Assembly: GCF_000003815.2 (NCBI RefSeq)
Contig: NC_049981.1
Location: forward strand, 17,545,062 to 17,607,061
Origin: Branchiostoma floridae
Taxonomy: Eukaryota; Chordata; Leptocardii; Amphioxiformes; Branchiostomatidae
DNA: 62,000 nucleotides
Reading direction: 5' to 3'
This document shows positions 38,870-51,552 of the stretch, piece by piece. A program made the translations under genes and the position numbers. Every line of letters starts with the position of its first letter. Position 1 is the first letter of the stretch. The notes below the pieces were generated by a model. It did no database searches. It was not told where the DNA came from and worked only from the letters and a program-made list of their open reading frames with translations.

Positions 38870-39110
38870 ACCGGGTCACCTCTACTCTTCTTGATAAGTG
38901 TGTTGGGTTCTTTTACATGCTGAAGTTTGATGCTAACACCTGAAGCTTCCTTACACACGGGGGTGGGGTGGCGGATTGCCGGCTTTACGTTACCACCTGA
39001 AATGACACATGCAATCCTTTACAACACGTCCAAGCTGGGGCCGACCCAATGATTGAACTTTGACCCACGTGGGGTTGCATTAGCGCTTGCGCCATGGAGA
39101 CATGATTCCT
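38870..39110 (-). mobile_element. tRNA-derived SINE, family B-like
   Basis: Plus-strand CCTCTACTCTTCTTGATAAG, GTGTTGGGTTCTTTTACATG and the head end AGCGCTTGCGCCATGG. It is diverged from the other B copies. Confidence 0.6.
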
Positions 39111-39639
39111 CTAAAACTGAATTGCCATGATAAAGCTATAAAGCAACAGGAAAGTATTGGATTCGCAATAAAAGTTTTTGCGACTTCAATGACCGAACGA
39201 GATCCAAACAGACCCCCTGATTTTTATTCTATGATTCACAACATTGCGCAATCTTCGTACATATAGGAGAGTGGTCGCAACAATCGTTGCAACACTACAA
39301 TTTCTTATTGACAAAGTCACGAAAGGAATTTTTCAGCAAAGGTATTCAAATCGCCCTTCAAAATATACGCCTAGGGTCCAAACAGAAGCCGATAGGGGTG
39401 TTTGAGGGTAATCTCACAGGGATATTTAGCTGTCATATAGAAGACATCAAGAATGCAGCGTAGAACTAATCTTGAAGAAAGCAATTATAGTTTAAGGATG
39501 GATCTAACAATAATGTTAGGGCAAAGTGGGTCAAAATCATCCACATAAAGCAATTGATAAATTGTTGGAATTTTGCTTTCTATCCTTGATGATCTTTGTG
39601 GCCAGCAGTTGAAATGATAGAGAGAGCACGCTTGCTGCC

Positions 39640-39960
39640 CCATGTAGAGGGGCTTGTTCTCTTAAATCTATCATTACAGCGACGCAATTGCCCTTGATAT
39701 GACCTAATTGCCCATATGCGGCCTAGTGAGAACCCGTGTATACCACTGGGCTGCGTCTGGTGGTTGTCTGCTGGAGATTTTCGCCAACAGTCGATAATTA
39801 TTCACGTGAAATGGCAAATATTTTGAAAATTTAAAAAAAATTACAATTAGCAAAATGTCGCAGATGGACGTGAACTAGTCGCCAAATTAATTGCAAATCT
39901 CTTGTTGATTAATCGTATTCATTCTCTGGTTCTTAATTCAGTTGCAACACTAAGATTCTG
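39640..39960. promoter_or_regulatory. Candidate regulatory island
   Basis: It contains CGATAATTATTCACG, CCAAATTAATTGCAAATC (homeodomain plus octamer-like) and TTGATTAATCG in unique-looking sequence. Confidence 0.3.
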
Positions 39961-40019
39961 ATAACATTATTTTTTATCTATTTTTTTACTAACAATAATA
40001 AACTGGGGTGTGACATTCC

Positions 40020-40640
40020 AGGCGCGGTTATTTTGCCTGTAGATGCCACATATTTACCCATGCGCCGCACGTTATAGTCAGAGTGACCGTAAGACAGAAT
40101 TCGCGAAAATGCCGCAAGGTTCTCTCACTAGTTTGTCGCCTCCAGGCGCAGTCCAGTGACTCGGAGATACCCGCTATCAGTAAACAAGAACGGTTCTAAC
40201 AAGCAATTCTCCCGACCCTTTTTCTGAAGTTCTCTTTAGAAATAGTGGTTGTTCCACCTTTGTTCCTACCGAAAGATGAGAGTGATCTCATGCCCACAGC
40301 CATAATCTGCCCCCATTATCCACACAGATAATCTGCTGAGGTCTTAGGAAATAGGTTTACCTGGAAATCCTCCTCCATCTTCACTCATGCGCATCAGGGC
40401 AGACACGTACCGTCTTGATTCATTAGCAGATTAAGTTATTTGTTTTATTGTTTCTTAACATCATGCGGGGCCATTAAAAACCTCAGGTATTACCACAGAG
40501 TCCATTACCGTCTGACACTGGAGACGGAACCACCGATTCTCCAAATACCGCCGCACACTCGTGCCTGAATAGCGCGCTTTGTGCGGGAGGTGTTTATGGT
40601 GCCACTAATTGTAAGGGATTGGGGCTGGCGGTGGTTCTAT
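40020..40640. promoter_or_regulatory. Candidate regulatory island
   Basis: Non-repetitive block with CATAATCTGCCCCC, CAGATAATCTGC and GCAGATTAAG sites. No coding signal. Confidence 0.25.
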
Positions 40641-41739
40641 AACGACTGTTTAAGCTACCTCGTTGTTCAACACAAAACTGCAGCTTTCACGGTTAGATCC
40701 AAGGATTGGCACGTCATTATGCGATATGATATAAGAAGAAGACGCACTTGAATTGTCTTACAATGGCAGGCATTCTTTCATAACTTTCTTTGGATGTCCA
40801 AAACGTGCAAAGCTATAAAAGTTATGTATTTCAGTAACAGTTATTAGTTACTTATTTTGTTTACATTTCTACCTTCGGCAAGAATGTCATTTTTTATTTG
40901 GATGGATTGTTTTGACAATTGGCATTTGAGTAGGTCTTTATAAGATCTCAAAATAGTTACATTTTAGACCAATTAGTGGCTTGTTATGTTGTTGCTGAGG
41001 AATATCCAGTTTTGATGTGTTCTGGACAAAAAAATCTATGGAAAGAAGTGGCGTAGGTTAGAAGATTATTCTGGAACTGAAGGGGCGTTTTTGTTGAAAT
41101 ATCTATAAGAGGAAAATGCATGAGGGGGTTGAAAGAACGGCGTGCTTTTTGGCGAAAGTCAAAGATAAATAGATAAATGAATAAATAGATGAGTGCTGTG
41201 ACACAAATGGGAACGACTTTTGTATAGCTGAAAACACCTCGTGGTATACAAATATTTTTCTCAATACTTTTTTTTAAATCACAAGTTACTAGAGCGAAAT
41301 TCTACATGCAAAACCCTTTATTGTCCATCACATGGATACCTCTCTAAACAAATGTACAACACACTAGTACTTCTCCTTCTGCCCTCATTCACAATCTGCC
41401 AGGGTATGTGGACAAAATCACAAGAGGAGAATTTCTTGGATGATATTCCATAAGTGATTAGGCCCAGGAAAAAATGTTGTGTTTCCAGGTACCTGACCTA
41501 CATGTATCCTAGCAAAAACCTGTCCCAAAAACATTTCGGTCTGATATCTCAGTTATGGAATTCCAACAGACTTTTTGTATTTCACACGCTATTGATCTGT
41601 GTATCTGTGTTATAACTAAATGATTTTGCAAACACAAATGCCCGATTCGTTTCAGTTTACATTTCTAAAATGTAATTGTAGGACCATTTCCACTGAAATA
41701 TTAAAAAAATGAAGTAGAAATTTTCAGCAGGGCCGTAAC

Positions 41740-41950
41740 AAGCAACAGAACATTTTTTCCTTGGCCCCATGGCTGCGGGCGAGACTTCCTCTCTATTGAA
41801 GTCTTTTGTGGCGCGCATTATGCGAGACGACTCATTCCTCACTGGATCCCTTTGTCAGCCAGGAATAACTTAATTAATCAGAGGCAGCGGGGTATTAAAT
41901 TAGCGCACGGGAGACCTGCTACTGCACAGTTTTAATAAAGGTTGCTAGGA
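41740..41950. promoter_or_regulatory. Candidate regulatory island, short
   Basis: GGAATAACTTAATTAATCAG and TATTAAATTAGCGCACGG lie in a compact non-repetitive block. Confidence 0.3.
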
Positions 41951-42024
41951 ACGCTCTCGTGCCAAGAATTGTGGGTAACTGCAAGAGAATTGCATTGCAG
42001 GGATGTGATATACGGCGATTTTCA

Positions 42025-42235
42025 TTAGATTATACGGATGGCACTCAATTTTTGTCCGTCACCATACTGTGAATCGTAAGAAAAGAACCTGTAAAATGAA
42101 CAAAATATACGCCAAAAATTGCACGCACAAAAAAATCGGAAAATGGATACCAACCTCGTAAAAGGCCAAATTAAATTCCAAAGTAAAATAAGGAGATATA
42201 AAAGAACAAAGCTAAGATTTTGGTGTATATGGTGA
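42025..42235. mobile_element. Diverged copy of the 'GGCCATGTTGAT' MITE
   Basis: TTAGATTATACGGATGGC resembles the family TIR, and the interior (AAGGAGATATAAAAGAACAA) parallels 19915-19960. The right TIR is not clear. Confidence 0.45.
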
Positions 42236-42829
42236 AGTAGAAATCCATGTGGGGTTGAGTTGAGGCGGGGTGGGGAGGTAAACACTCATGTAAAATGAAG
42301 GGAGCAGACACTCGCCAAGTAGCCAATGGAAATTATGCTATCCCTGTAACAATATTTATAGTGTAAATTTGTAAAATTGTAAATGTTTGGTTACATCCAT
42401 AATGGAGGAATTAGTTTCTTATGTCTTTGGGTGGGTGTATCTGGCTGTCTTTATGTCTGTCTGTGTGCGTGTCTGTGTTTCCAGATATTTGTGGTCAGAA
42501 TAATTTTGGAACCACCAGATGAATTGAAATGGTACTTTATCTCTGGATAGGGGTTGGGAAGACAAAGGTCATGGTTTATAATTGACCCCCTGATGTTTGA
42601 CATTGGTACTGCCGCAGAACTTTTAATCTTTTAATTAAATAGTTTTTTAAATCTTTCGTTACATAGTCTTGATATTATGGTGGCAAATAGCTTTTGATGT
42701 AAAGAAGGCGTGGTGTAGGTTTTGGGCCCACTAGTTATTTTGTGTACTAATCTATGTGCGAAATTAAAGAATACCAAAAAGACAGACACGGTACCAACAC
42801 TGGCAACAGACACCGGAAGGAAGAACCTG

Positions 42830-43050
42830 TCTGAACAGGCACCGGCACACGCACCGCCAGCCGCACTCCTGTGAGACAGAGTCCCTGTGGGTGGAACCGG
42901 CTTTCTTCTGACAGCTCTAATACATCACGGCAGCGCCTCGCCTATCAACACATCCATTAATTAACTAAACATCCTTGATTGAATTAGCGGAGCGTAAACG
43001 AGGCCAGTTTGATTTGAGGCTGGCGCTCCCTTGGGAATACTACACTGGAG
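42830..43050. promoter_or_regulatory. Candidate regulatory island
   Basis: CCATTAATTAACTAAACATC and GATTGAATTAGCGGAGCG occur next to a GC-rich flank (42836-42930). No repeats and no coding frame. Confidence 0.35.
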
Positions 43051-43696
43051 TCTTGTTTCTTTTATACAGACAGAAAATGTACATAAAATTGCTCGGTAGA
43101 AAGATAAAAACTCCTCAAGTCACAATGCAATCGTACTTAATGCTTTAGCATCGGGTTTTATCCAAGCTTGTTCTGTTTCCGATTACGGTCCTGAAAACAC
43201 AACATTTTCCCTAGGCCTGGCATAAAAGTGATAAACTCGGCACGGCACAATTGTACTTAACAAAATGGATTGGGATCTGCTTCTATTGAAAACTTAATTT
43301 CTGTTAGTTAATCGACTGTTTTGGGGTGATGAATAGGAAAACGCTGGGAGTTTTTTTTACCAAAGTCGATTACCAAATGTTACGATGGCATTACCTTTAG
43401 ATTACTATGGTTTCATACCTAATCGTATATGTTGAAGTAAAATGTAATAGATAAAAACTATGAAAGAGTTTTGCGTTGTTCGATCGAACAATATAAGAAA
43501 ATTGATACAATAGATCACGAGTCAGGTCTATGTGAAGAAAGACCTGACGTACTGACAAGATCTAAAATCTAAACACTGGTTTTCAACTGTTTTTCTTTAC
43601 TTTAAATTCCTTCGTCCTTTTCTCGAGCTCAAATCATCCCTCATAACAGATCGCTGGTGTTCGTGCCGATTCAGGGTGTAGTCATCGTTCCCGAGA

Positions 43697-44203
43697 TAGC
43701 CAGCTGCTCTATGACCCGTGGACAGCACGTTAGCTATCCATGGTCCCTTGGCCTTAGACAGTGAGCCAGCCTGTTAATGGCTCCTTGGTCTGGTGACAGA
43801 CAGCAGCTGTCCCATAGTTCCTTGGCCCGGAACACCAAGTTTCCCATCCGCGACTCCTGCACGGATGGGACAGCCAGTCAGCTGATCCCTTGCACAAGAA
43901 AGCTAGTCAGCTGTTCATGATCCCCTTGCCGGGGGACAGCCAGTCAGCTGTCCATGATCCCCTTGCTCGGGGACAGCTAGTGAGCTGTTCATGATTCATT
44001 TGCCCGGGACAGCCAGTCAGGTGTCCATGATCCCCTTGCTCGGGGACAGCCAGTCAGCTGTTCATAATTCCCTTGCCCGGGACAGTCAGTCAGCTGTTTC
44101 TTGGATTCCTGTACGGGGACAGCCTGTCAACTATCCATGGGAATAGCCAGTCAGCTGTGAAATGGCCCCTGGTCCGAGGACAGCAAGCTAGCTATCCAAT
44201 GGC
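43697..44203. repeat. Minisatellite, ~36-38 bp degenerate units
   Basis: The unit core GGGACAGCCAGTCAGCTGTC, CATGATCCCCTTGCTC repeats about ten times with drift and runs into the assembly gap. Confidence 0.95.
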
Positions 44204-44303
44204 NNNNNNNNNNNNNNNNNNNNNNNNNNNNNNNNNNNNNNNNNNNNNNNNNNNNNNNNNNNNNNNNNNNNNNNNNNNNNNNNNNNNNNNNNNNNNNNNN
44301 NNN
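44204..44303. other. Assembly gap, 100 N
   Basis: Exactly 100 unknown bases at the end of the minisatellite; the array is probably longer. Confidence 1.
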
Positions 44304-44394
44304 TATGTAGCCATATTTTTGCATTTGTGACATGATGCATGAGTATTCTGACATTTCTAATGAACAAACTTGTCCTCACTTTATGCTTTGATCA

Positions 44395-44700
44395 CATATG
44401 CTCCGGTGCCCATATAGGGTGTAGCCCGGGCCGATCTGTGAAACCACAGATTTGTCCCGGTGGACTGCCGGATACCGCTGGGGCACCTCTCGGTGTGCGC
44501 ACGATTACCTTACGGCGTCTATTTGTTATCGGGTCCCGGGTTGATTTTAACTCAGCCCGGGGCCCGCCCGTGCCTCCAAGTCTCCCGGTAGCCACAGGGT
44601 GTCACACGGGGCCACGGAGGGGTCACGCCGGAATGTGCCAAAAAAACAGCCCGTGAATTGCCCGACAGCGCCCACTTTTTTCCAATTGTGACCGAAGCAT
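44395..44700. other. GC-rich block of unknown nature
   Basis: It is rich in CCCGG (GTAGCCCGGGCCGATCTG; GGTCCCGGGTTGATTTTAAC) and open in both strands because of composition. A shorter related CCCGGGACCCG stretch lies at 55915-55990. Probably a repeat; no gene is supported. Confidence 0.4.
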
Positions 44701-44999
44701 TACTAGTAGTCGGCGTGGTATTTCTACGCGCAGTGCCTCATACCAGCCTCATACTGTGCTATCGACAAGCCCGGGTTGATTGATGGGTGCATTACACGAT
44801 AAACTCGACCTGGTCTACAAGAATATAATACAATAATAGGATGTAATGCATATTAATGACACCGGGGCAGCAATTACACTACATTACTCCTATATCTGGG
44901 GACTTCCTCTCTTGCCGAGCACACGCACTGGGCTGGAATAATGGAATTCTCTGAGCTCTGTTTCGTTTGAAACCCTAGGAAGCCAATGTGATGCGTTAG

Positions 45000-45125
45000 T
45001 CTTTCTTTCTCTCTCCCTCCCCCCTCTCTCTCTCTCTTCTTGTTTCTCTCTGTCTCTCTTTCTCTCTATTTCTGTCTGTCTCCCCTTCTGCCTAACCCCA
45101 TCTCACTCTCTAGCTGCCTTTCTCT
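45000..45125. repeat. (CT)n-rich low-complexity tract
   Basis: CTCTCT, TTTCTCT and CTGTCT units. Confidence 0.95.
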
Positions 45126-47119
45126 TTTTCTTATTACTAGTTGCCATACAGGAGTACATATAATGCTTTATATTTTTTAGAAACAAGAAAAGGGTGATTG
45201 GCTAATTTTCTAACAATGAATATGTTGAAGTGAATGACATGACTATTTCCTTTCCGTTTGAAGAACTGCCATAATCAGACAGCTGACGGTTTCCCCACGA
45301 TTGCCTCCACCCGGCCAGCCATCAGAGGCAATATTTAATTACATAAATTGCGCTGAAGCTTGAGTTACGGCCTCGCATGGCGGCGTGAAAGGGGATCTGG
45401 CTTTCAACAGCAATTTTTCTTGCGTGGAGAAGAGAAAGAACGGGCCCGGAAACAGCAATAATCATCAGATGAAGTCGTCCGGAAGGTCATGTCTTGTCGT
45501 TGGGCGTAAAGATAGCTCACAGTTTGTACACTTATTCTCTGACATTCTTAAACTTTGTTCAGGCTCAATATTGTGTTTCACGGTTACGGTCCTGAAAATT
45601 AGGGTCGGTAGGTGCGGATTCTTTTTGTATATTCTTTTATAGATTTTAGCCGAAATGATAAAAATATACATTTTAACAATTCAAAATTGAGATGCATCAA
45701 GACACGTTTATTTTCGACATAATGTTTCAATTATACAGCTATTATGTAGTTTGACAACATATAGGGGAACTTGATTTGGGGGCTTACACCAAAAGTACTG
45801 TAATCTCCATTTAATAACAGTATTTCCTAAAAATGAATGAAATGATATAAAGCAAAACTTGTTATTGTGATAGGAGAACTTTGCCCAAGCTCCCAGTATT
45901 TGTGATAGGAAAATTTGAAGATTGGCATGATGTTTGTGTTACAGCTATCGCAATTGGCAAACTGGCATAAAAAAGCGCACAAGATGCAGCGATGGGCACC
46001 ATAGGCTCCAATAGGAGCCAGTGCTACAAAAGGCGCAAATCATTCTGCAAAACATATTGTATTAGTTTCAAGGTCCGTTTGTTTACCTGTTTATTCCAAT
46101 CTTTGTTTACTCATACGAAGTTTAAATGACACGCAGGCCGTTTTTTTTCTTTTCTGTCATGAGGGAAGAGGTAAAGGTTAGACAAAATATAATGAAGATA
46201 GAGGTTATATCGATCATTCAAGTCATAAAAGATATAGAACATATAGCATTATATGTACATACTATAAAACACACTACAGATCTCTTTTTTAACGCTCTTA
46301 AATCATTATGCAATCATTTTGGTTTTCAATTCAGTGGCAACCTGCTCATTTGGGTTTCATACGCAAATTTCGTCGCACGTTTGACCGCAATGGAGATTTT
46401 GCCGAAAATTCGCACAAAGTTGTCGCCATTGTCTATCACAAGCAGGCGCGACATAGTAAGGTATAGTTTTATACTTGGTTAACTCCCGCGTCGTTCCACA
46501 CCAGACCACCCGGGATAATCAAGTTATCATCCTGTTGATAAATCCCTGATCGCAATCTGTCATATCAAATCACCCTCACTTCTTACACATCCGAATAACA
46601 AAGGTACAGTCCCTCCGCTAACTGAATAAAGTATCCGTATCAAGTTATGTCTACAGGTAACCATTGTTGACATTCCTGAAAACGTTATAGGGGGCTCATA
46701 TATCCATTTCACCATATTGCATTAATTTGTATATCGAAAACATTCTTTCGTTCATATTCTTTCGTATATCCATTAGCAACTTCGGAAAATGTAAACAAGT
46801 ACACACCGCCACCCATTGAATGGTACAGAGTACCGCTTTTCACAGACGTAATGATAAAGAGATGATGATGATTCTGTATCTTGCTGTTATCACCAACAGT
46901 GAAAACAGGTTAGCGTTAAGCGGGTATCTCACTGGACTGGGGCAAATTGGTCGTCGCCGTGTCCTTAAATTGGATTCTTTGTAGCCTTGACTTTAGTATG
47001 GGAATATCATGCAAAACGTATAGGAATGACCTAAAAGACAACAAAATGCAAAATGAGTAAAAAGATTAGTTCCTTATCGGTAAAATTCGTAGATAACAAA
47101 TTGCTTGGCTGCAGCTTCA

Positions 47120-47420
47120 GTGAGACACCCGCCTTAGAAACATACAAGTCTTCTCTCATTCCACAGGAAGGCTGTCTGCACCGCAGCCCGGGAACTGAAC
47201 CTAACCGAGCTTAGCTAATAGACGCCGACACGTAATGTTACAGGACATTATGGGCCTCATTAAAAATTGAGGAGCTGATGTGAACACGATTCTCCCTCAG
47301 CGGCTCGGAACCTTGTCAGATTATTTTCTCATTATCACCCTGTATGTGATGACTTGACCTTTTCCCATTCTGAATGGGACGTCATTAATAAGTGATGGGT
47401 CTTCCCGGCGAGCGCTAGTG
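47120..47420. promoter_or_regulatory. Candidate regulatory island
   Basis: CTCATTAAAAATTGAGGAGC, GATTATTTTCTCATTATCAC and CGTCATTAATAAGTG in non-repetitive sequence. Confidence 0.3.
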
Positions 47421-47465
47421 TCGGCTGGGTTGGGTAACGGTTGGAGTCGGGTTTCGTCAGAGCTG

Positions 47466-47800
47466 CCTGTTGTGGCGTCGTGTTGACGTAACGGTTAGGG
47501 CTTTTGGGGCCTAGAACCTTTTAGTCCTGGGGTCGAATGTCCTGACATACCACGGCTGCTGTGCCTTTGTGCAAGATACTTTACACAAATCTCTTCACTT
47601 CACCCAGCTTCGGTTAGATAGGACGTTAAATGGACGTCCTGTGTTGAGGATCCGGAGAGCCAAACCTTGAGTATGTTTAACTCATCACACTAATCGAAAA
47701 AGAGTTGGGGTCCATCCTGATGTGAGTGGATCAAATAAAATCTGTGCGTGAAAGAACCGACCACACATATCGAAATTAACACTAGTATCCAGATATGCAG
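47466..47800 (+). mobile_element. tRNA-derived SINE, family B, full length, sense
   Basis: Head GTGTTGACGTAACGGTTAGG, B box GGGGTCGAATGTCC, body CTTCGGTTAGATAGGACGTT and AGTGGATCAAATAAAATCTG. The best reference copy for family orientation. Confidence 0.85.
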
Positions 47801-48577
47801 TTATATCTATATAATATAACTCATTGACTGCTTTGTACTCTATATAACCTCCTTGGTTAGGTACAAACCTTGTGTGTTACGCCATGAGGTGTTTAACTCG
47901 GGTATGTGATACAAAGAAAAACACTGCCGCCTAACACAATGCACAAACGCGGGACTCCGGGCTATTAGCTTGTTCTCACTGATGAATTGTTTGCTTTTGT
48001 CAATGTTCAGTGGAAGAGTCAACTGTTAACTAAACACTAACTAGATAGCTTTTGAATCCTCAAATGACATGGTATCTCAACTGCAATGTGCATTTGACTG
48101 CTATTTTTCTATTGTCATGTTTCACATTATCATTACAGACATCCACGTTGGAAGCGACTGCTTGTGGCAGACCTGTGCTGCTGGCATTGTTGTCGTTAGG
48201 TGGCGTTGTTGACTGAACACATAGGGTCAGAACCGTGAGAGCAAGAACATTCTATCCGGCTTCAACGAACTTAAAACCAATTGAGCGTGTTTGTACGTAC
48301 ATTCTTAGAATATTCCTCTGTAAACATGGTTAATAATCCAGTAACCTGGTGGCTAAACGGACACTAAGAAAGCAGTGCAAAATAGAAAAGCCCTACAAAA
48401 GCGCATAGGACACGTCATAAACAGACTGATTGGGGACTAATTTGAAGGGCCCAACGGTGTCTGACAGACGGGGAGGTTTCATTTCACACCGGAACGTCTG
48501 TTCACACCGGAACGTCTGTTTTGTTGATAAGTTGAAAGGCGGTTGATTACTAGTACTTCAGATTTTCCTGTACATTA

Positions 48578-49043
48578 GGCCATGTTGATTTGATTATATG
48601 GATGACACCCTCCGGGAACTCCAAAACTGATGCGAGCGAGCGAATAAAAAAAAAGTTTGGCCAAAAAAAAAAAAGTTGCCTTCAGTATGAAATCAAAGTG
48701 GCCAGGAAGGTTGAACATACGACTAAACACACATAGTATGGTATGCCATGATCCTCTGGACCTGAATTTTCTGTACTGGTACCTCCCCCAACCAACAATA
48801 GATTTTTTTGTTCTTTCCGTCCTTTCACATCTTATTCTTTGACTTTAGATTCATTTTGGCATTCTATATATGGCATTAGTTATCTGTTTTCTGATACTTT
48901 TTTTCAATCTACGGAATATTTGTGTTCATTTTACAGCTGCTTTGTACAATTTATTGTGTGGTCGAAAACTTTTTGGGGGAGGGGAAATGGCCAAAAATTG
49001 GTGCGAGCGCGGATGTCATCCATATAATCAAATCAACGTGGCC
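48578..49043. mobile_element. MITE family 'GGCCATGTTGAT', reference copy (PIF/Harbinger-like)
   Basis: 29-bp TIRs: left GGCCATGTTGATTTGATTAT (48578-48606), right 49015-49043, with one mismatch. TTA lies outside both ends (48575-48577, 49044-49046). A 3-bp TTA/TAA duplication with a GG-starting TIR fits PIF/Harbinger. The interior has an A-rich run and no transposase. Confidence 0.88.
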
Positions 49044-49489
49044 TTACCTGCAGACGGCGATCAATGTGACTGTTTGTGGCCTAGACTTGTGCTGCAGGCA
49101 TTGTTCTTTAAAGTCGCCAGGAGGCGCTGTTGCAGGACCACACAGCCAGAGCGGAGACAACATTCCATCCAGCTCTCAGCGCGTTGAAAGCTAATTGAGT
49201 GTGTTTGTACGTACATTCTTGAAATAATCCTTCGTAAACATGATCTAGATTCCTGGAAGTCTTCAAATCACTTCCATAGCTTAGTTTCCTTTCCTTTCTT
49301 TTGTTAGCAACAAAAAGGCATCAATTTCCGAACCCGTTCGACACATTATCTAATCCCTCTCCATACTTGAATACTTTTAAAACTTCACAAAAACTCTCTC
49401 TACACCTAATCAAGAGTGATACGATTCTTTTCTACAATACATGTATAATCAGTGTAACACACCAGGTTAGTCCTGAACAGAACAAGAGC

Positions 49490-49775
49490 AAGCTGCATAT
49501 CTGGACAGATTTGTTTCGAAGGATGCCTGCTCTTTTCTACAAGTGTGATGGGTTCTTTCACGCGCTCGATGTGTGGCTTTTTCCGACACGGGACATCTCT
49601 AACCAATACTAGCCTAGTTACTGATTTTCACCCGAGTTAAGTGTGGAAAGTCGTGCAAATTTAAAGTGTCTTTGCTAAGAGCACAACGTCAACGGAACGT
49701 GTCAGGAGATTCAAACCCAAAACGACTGCGGTCTTGGCCGAACGCTGTATCATAACGCCATGCCACTACAAGTCT
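49490..49775 (-). mobile_element. tRNA-derived SINE, family B
   Basis: Plus-strand GCATATCTGGACAGATTTGT, GCTCTTTTCTACAAGTGTGA and CGTGTCAGGAGATTCAAACC. Confidence 0.8.
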
Positions 49776-50929
49776 GGTGGTATGCTCGTTTCACTGGCGG
49801 GAAATGTTTACTTACTTTTCTGAAATAGACATTTCCTGTGCGGAAGTTAGATGTCGGCTTCATGCGTGCTGTGGTTCTTACTCGGCTTTGCTGGGAGGAA
49901 AACAAGGCGATAACGTCTGGCTATGTCATCTGCTGTAATAACGTGTGTGCCGGGAATGTTAGCACGAGTAGGGGGACTGCACTGTTTCAGTAGATGCCAG
50001 TAATAGCTATGAAATCCTACGGGAATGTGGAGGGAAAAGTTGTCATTATCTCAATAATCAAGACTTCAAACCATGAAAACTTACCTTCAAATGCTAATCT
50101 GACCTGTTAACTGTCACCAATAGCATGTTTAAGAGATTCTAAAATTCTAACAACTGGCTCAAACTTAAATTGTCAACCTCACGGATGGCAATGAAATAAT
50201 TGAGACAGCGGGTACTTAGGAGTATGGTACCCAGGCTAGAGGAAATAGATGCGGAAACTGGATAGTCGGTTTGTTATGATCATATTCGTACCCTTTAAGA
50301 TGATTTCTGTTAAGAACTAACTACCGCAGAAGTTGGGGGGGTCAAGACTTGTAGACATCACGTTATTTTAGTGGCGCACTTCAGAGAAACAAGAACTAAC
50401 AATTTTCAGTTTTCACAAAAACACATAAAATAGAAGAAAGCCCCCCAAAAAATGTGTGTTAAGCTACAAGCGACAGGTTACTTGTCCGCCGAGCTACCAC
50501 CAACCCAGTTCTTCAAACTTACAAAATAGAATAAAAACATACGAAACACACAAGACAGACCGTTTACCATGTTAGACTAACCCCACTTTAATTTGAGGTT
50601 ACTTCATCATTGACCCATGTCCTTCATAAACCACAAACAAACCATTTTACCCAGAGGACAGGATGCACCAGGGTCAGCGGTTTGCCAGGCCAAGTTTTAC
50701 CAAACAAAAGAGTCAGGAAGCCTTCTTTTTCCTGCGTCTAAAATTAACTTTATTCACTGTGTGCCCAGATTGGTCCAGCCGAACAAATAACAACTCTTTT
50801 TCCCGCTTTGCCTTTCCCTCGTTAAAGCAAAGAGAGGCGTAACCTTACCCCTGTTACATTTTCTCCATGTCTTTGCCCTTATTGTGTGCGCGCTGTGTTT
50901 ACTTTGGCTTGATTGTGTTCCAAAGGGCT

Positions 50930-51138
50930 TGAGTCGGACCAATCAGACGTCAGCATTCTCCCCGAGCCGGACTTAGTAGAGTCAACACTGGAAATTCCCC
51001 GACGTTCTCTACTGACTCTCCCCTGTGTGTGACCGTGTGTGGGGGTGCAGACTGTTCTGAGACCGGCTCTTCGCGGAAAAGCCGGACATTTTTACCCCCG
51101 AGACGTTGGATAGGACGATCCCGGTTCGATTCCCTGGT
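50930..51138 (+). promoter_or_regulatory. Possible promoter and 5' non-coding exon
   Basis: GGACCAATCAGA (CCAAT box, 50937-50948) opens a CpG-richer block that ends at a consensus donor, CCCTG|GTAAGT, at 51138/51139. It precedes the signal-peptide exon at 52753 on the same strand and could be that gene's 5' UTR exon. This linkage is inference. Confidence 0.35.
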
Positions 51139-51452
51139 AAGTCCAGCCAACATGTTTAGCGAACAGACAGCACTGTGCAGAAAAACAGCAGTACTGAGAT
51201 TGTAGAACAGAATTGTTTGCTCACAGCGTACCGTACTGTATGTGCAGCCTACATACTTTAGTTACTGACTTGCATACAAGAAGGATTCCATGCCCTGTGA
51301 ACTCTATTTGTGCTGATACTTTTCAAAGTGCTTAAATTTCTTACATGTAAGACGTGGGTTTCTCTTACACCTTGTTGGACCGTGTTGTTCCATGTAAGTT
51401 ACCTGTCAAGATGCCGCGCGTTCCTTGTTTGTTCTGTTATCGTATGACCTCG

Positions 51453-51552
51453 NNNNNNNNNNNNNNNNNNNNNNNNNNNNNNNNNNNNNNNNNNNNNNNN
51501 NNNNNNNNNNNNNNNNNNNNNNNNNNNNNNNNNNNNNNNNNNNNNNNNNNNN
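51453..51552. other. Assembly gap, 100 N
   Basis: Exactly 100 unknown bases. Confidence 1.

Larger units (their letters stand above)
23200..50900. other. Gene-poor stretch upstream of Drgx
   Basis: About 28 kb without a confident host exon. It contains SINEs, MITEs, one dead retrotransposon piece, minisatellites and the candidate islands listed separately. Short open frames here are chance or repeat-borne. Confidence 0.6.

Noticed and set aside
44395-44700. Plus-strand 105-codon frame as a gene
   Set aside because: Open in both orientations because of CCCGG-rich composition; a related stretch recurs at 55915.
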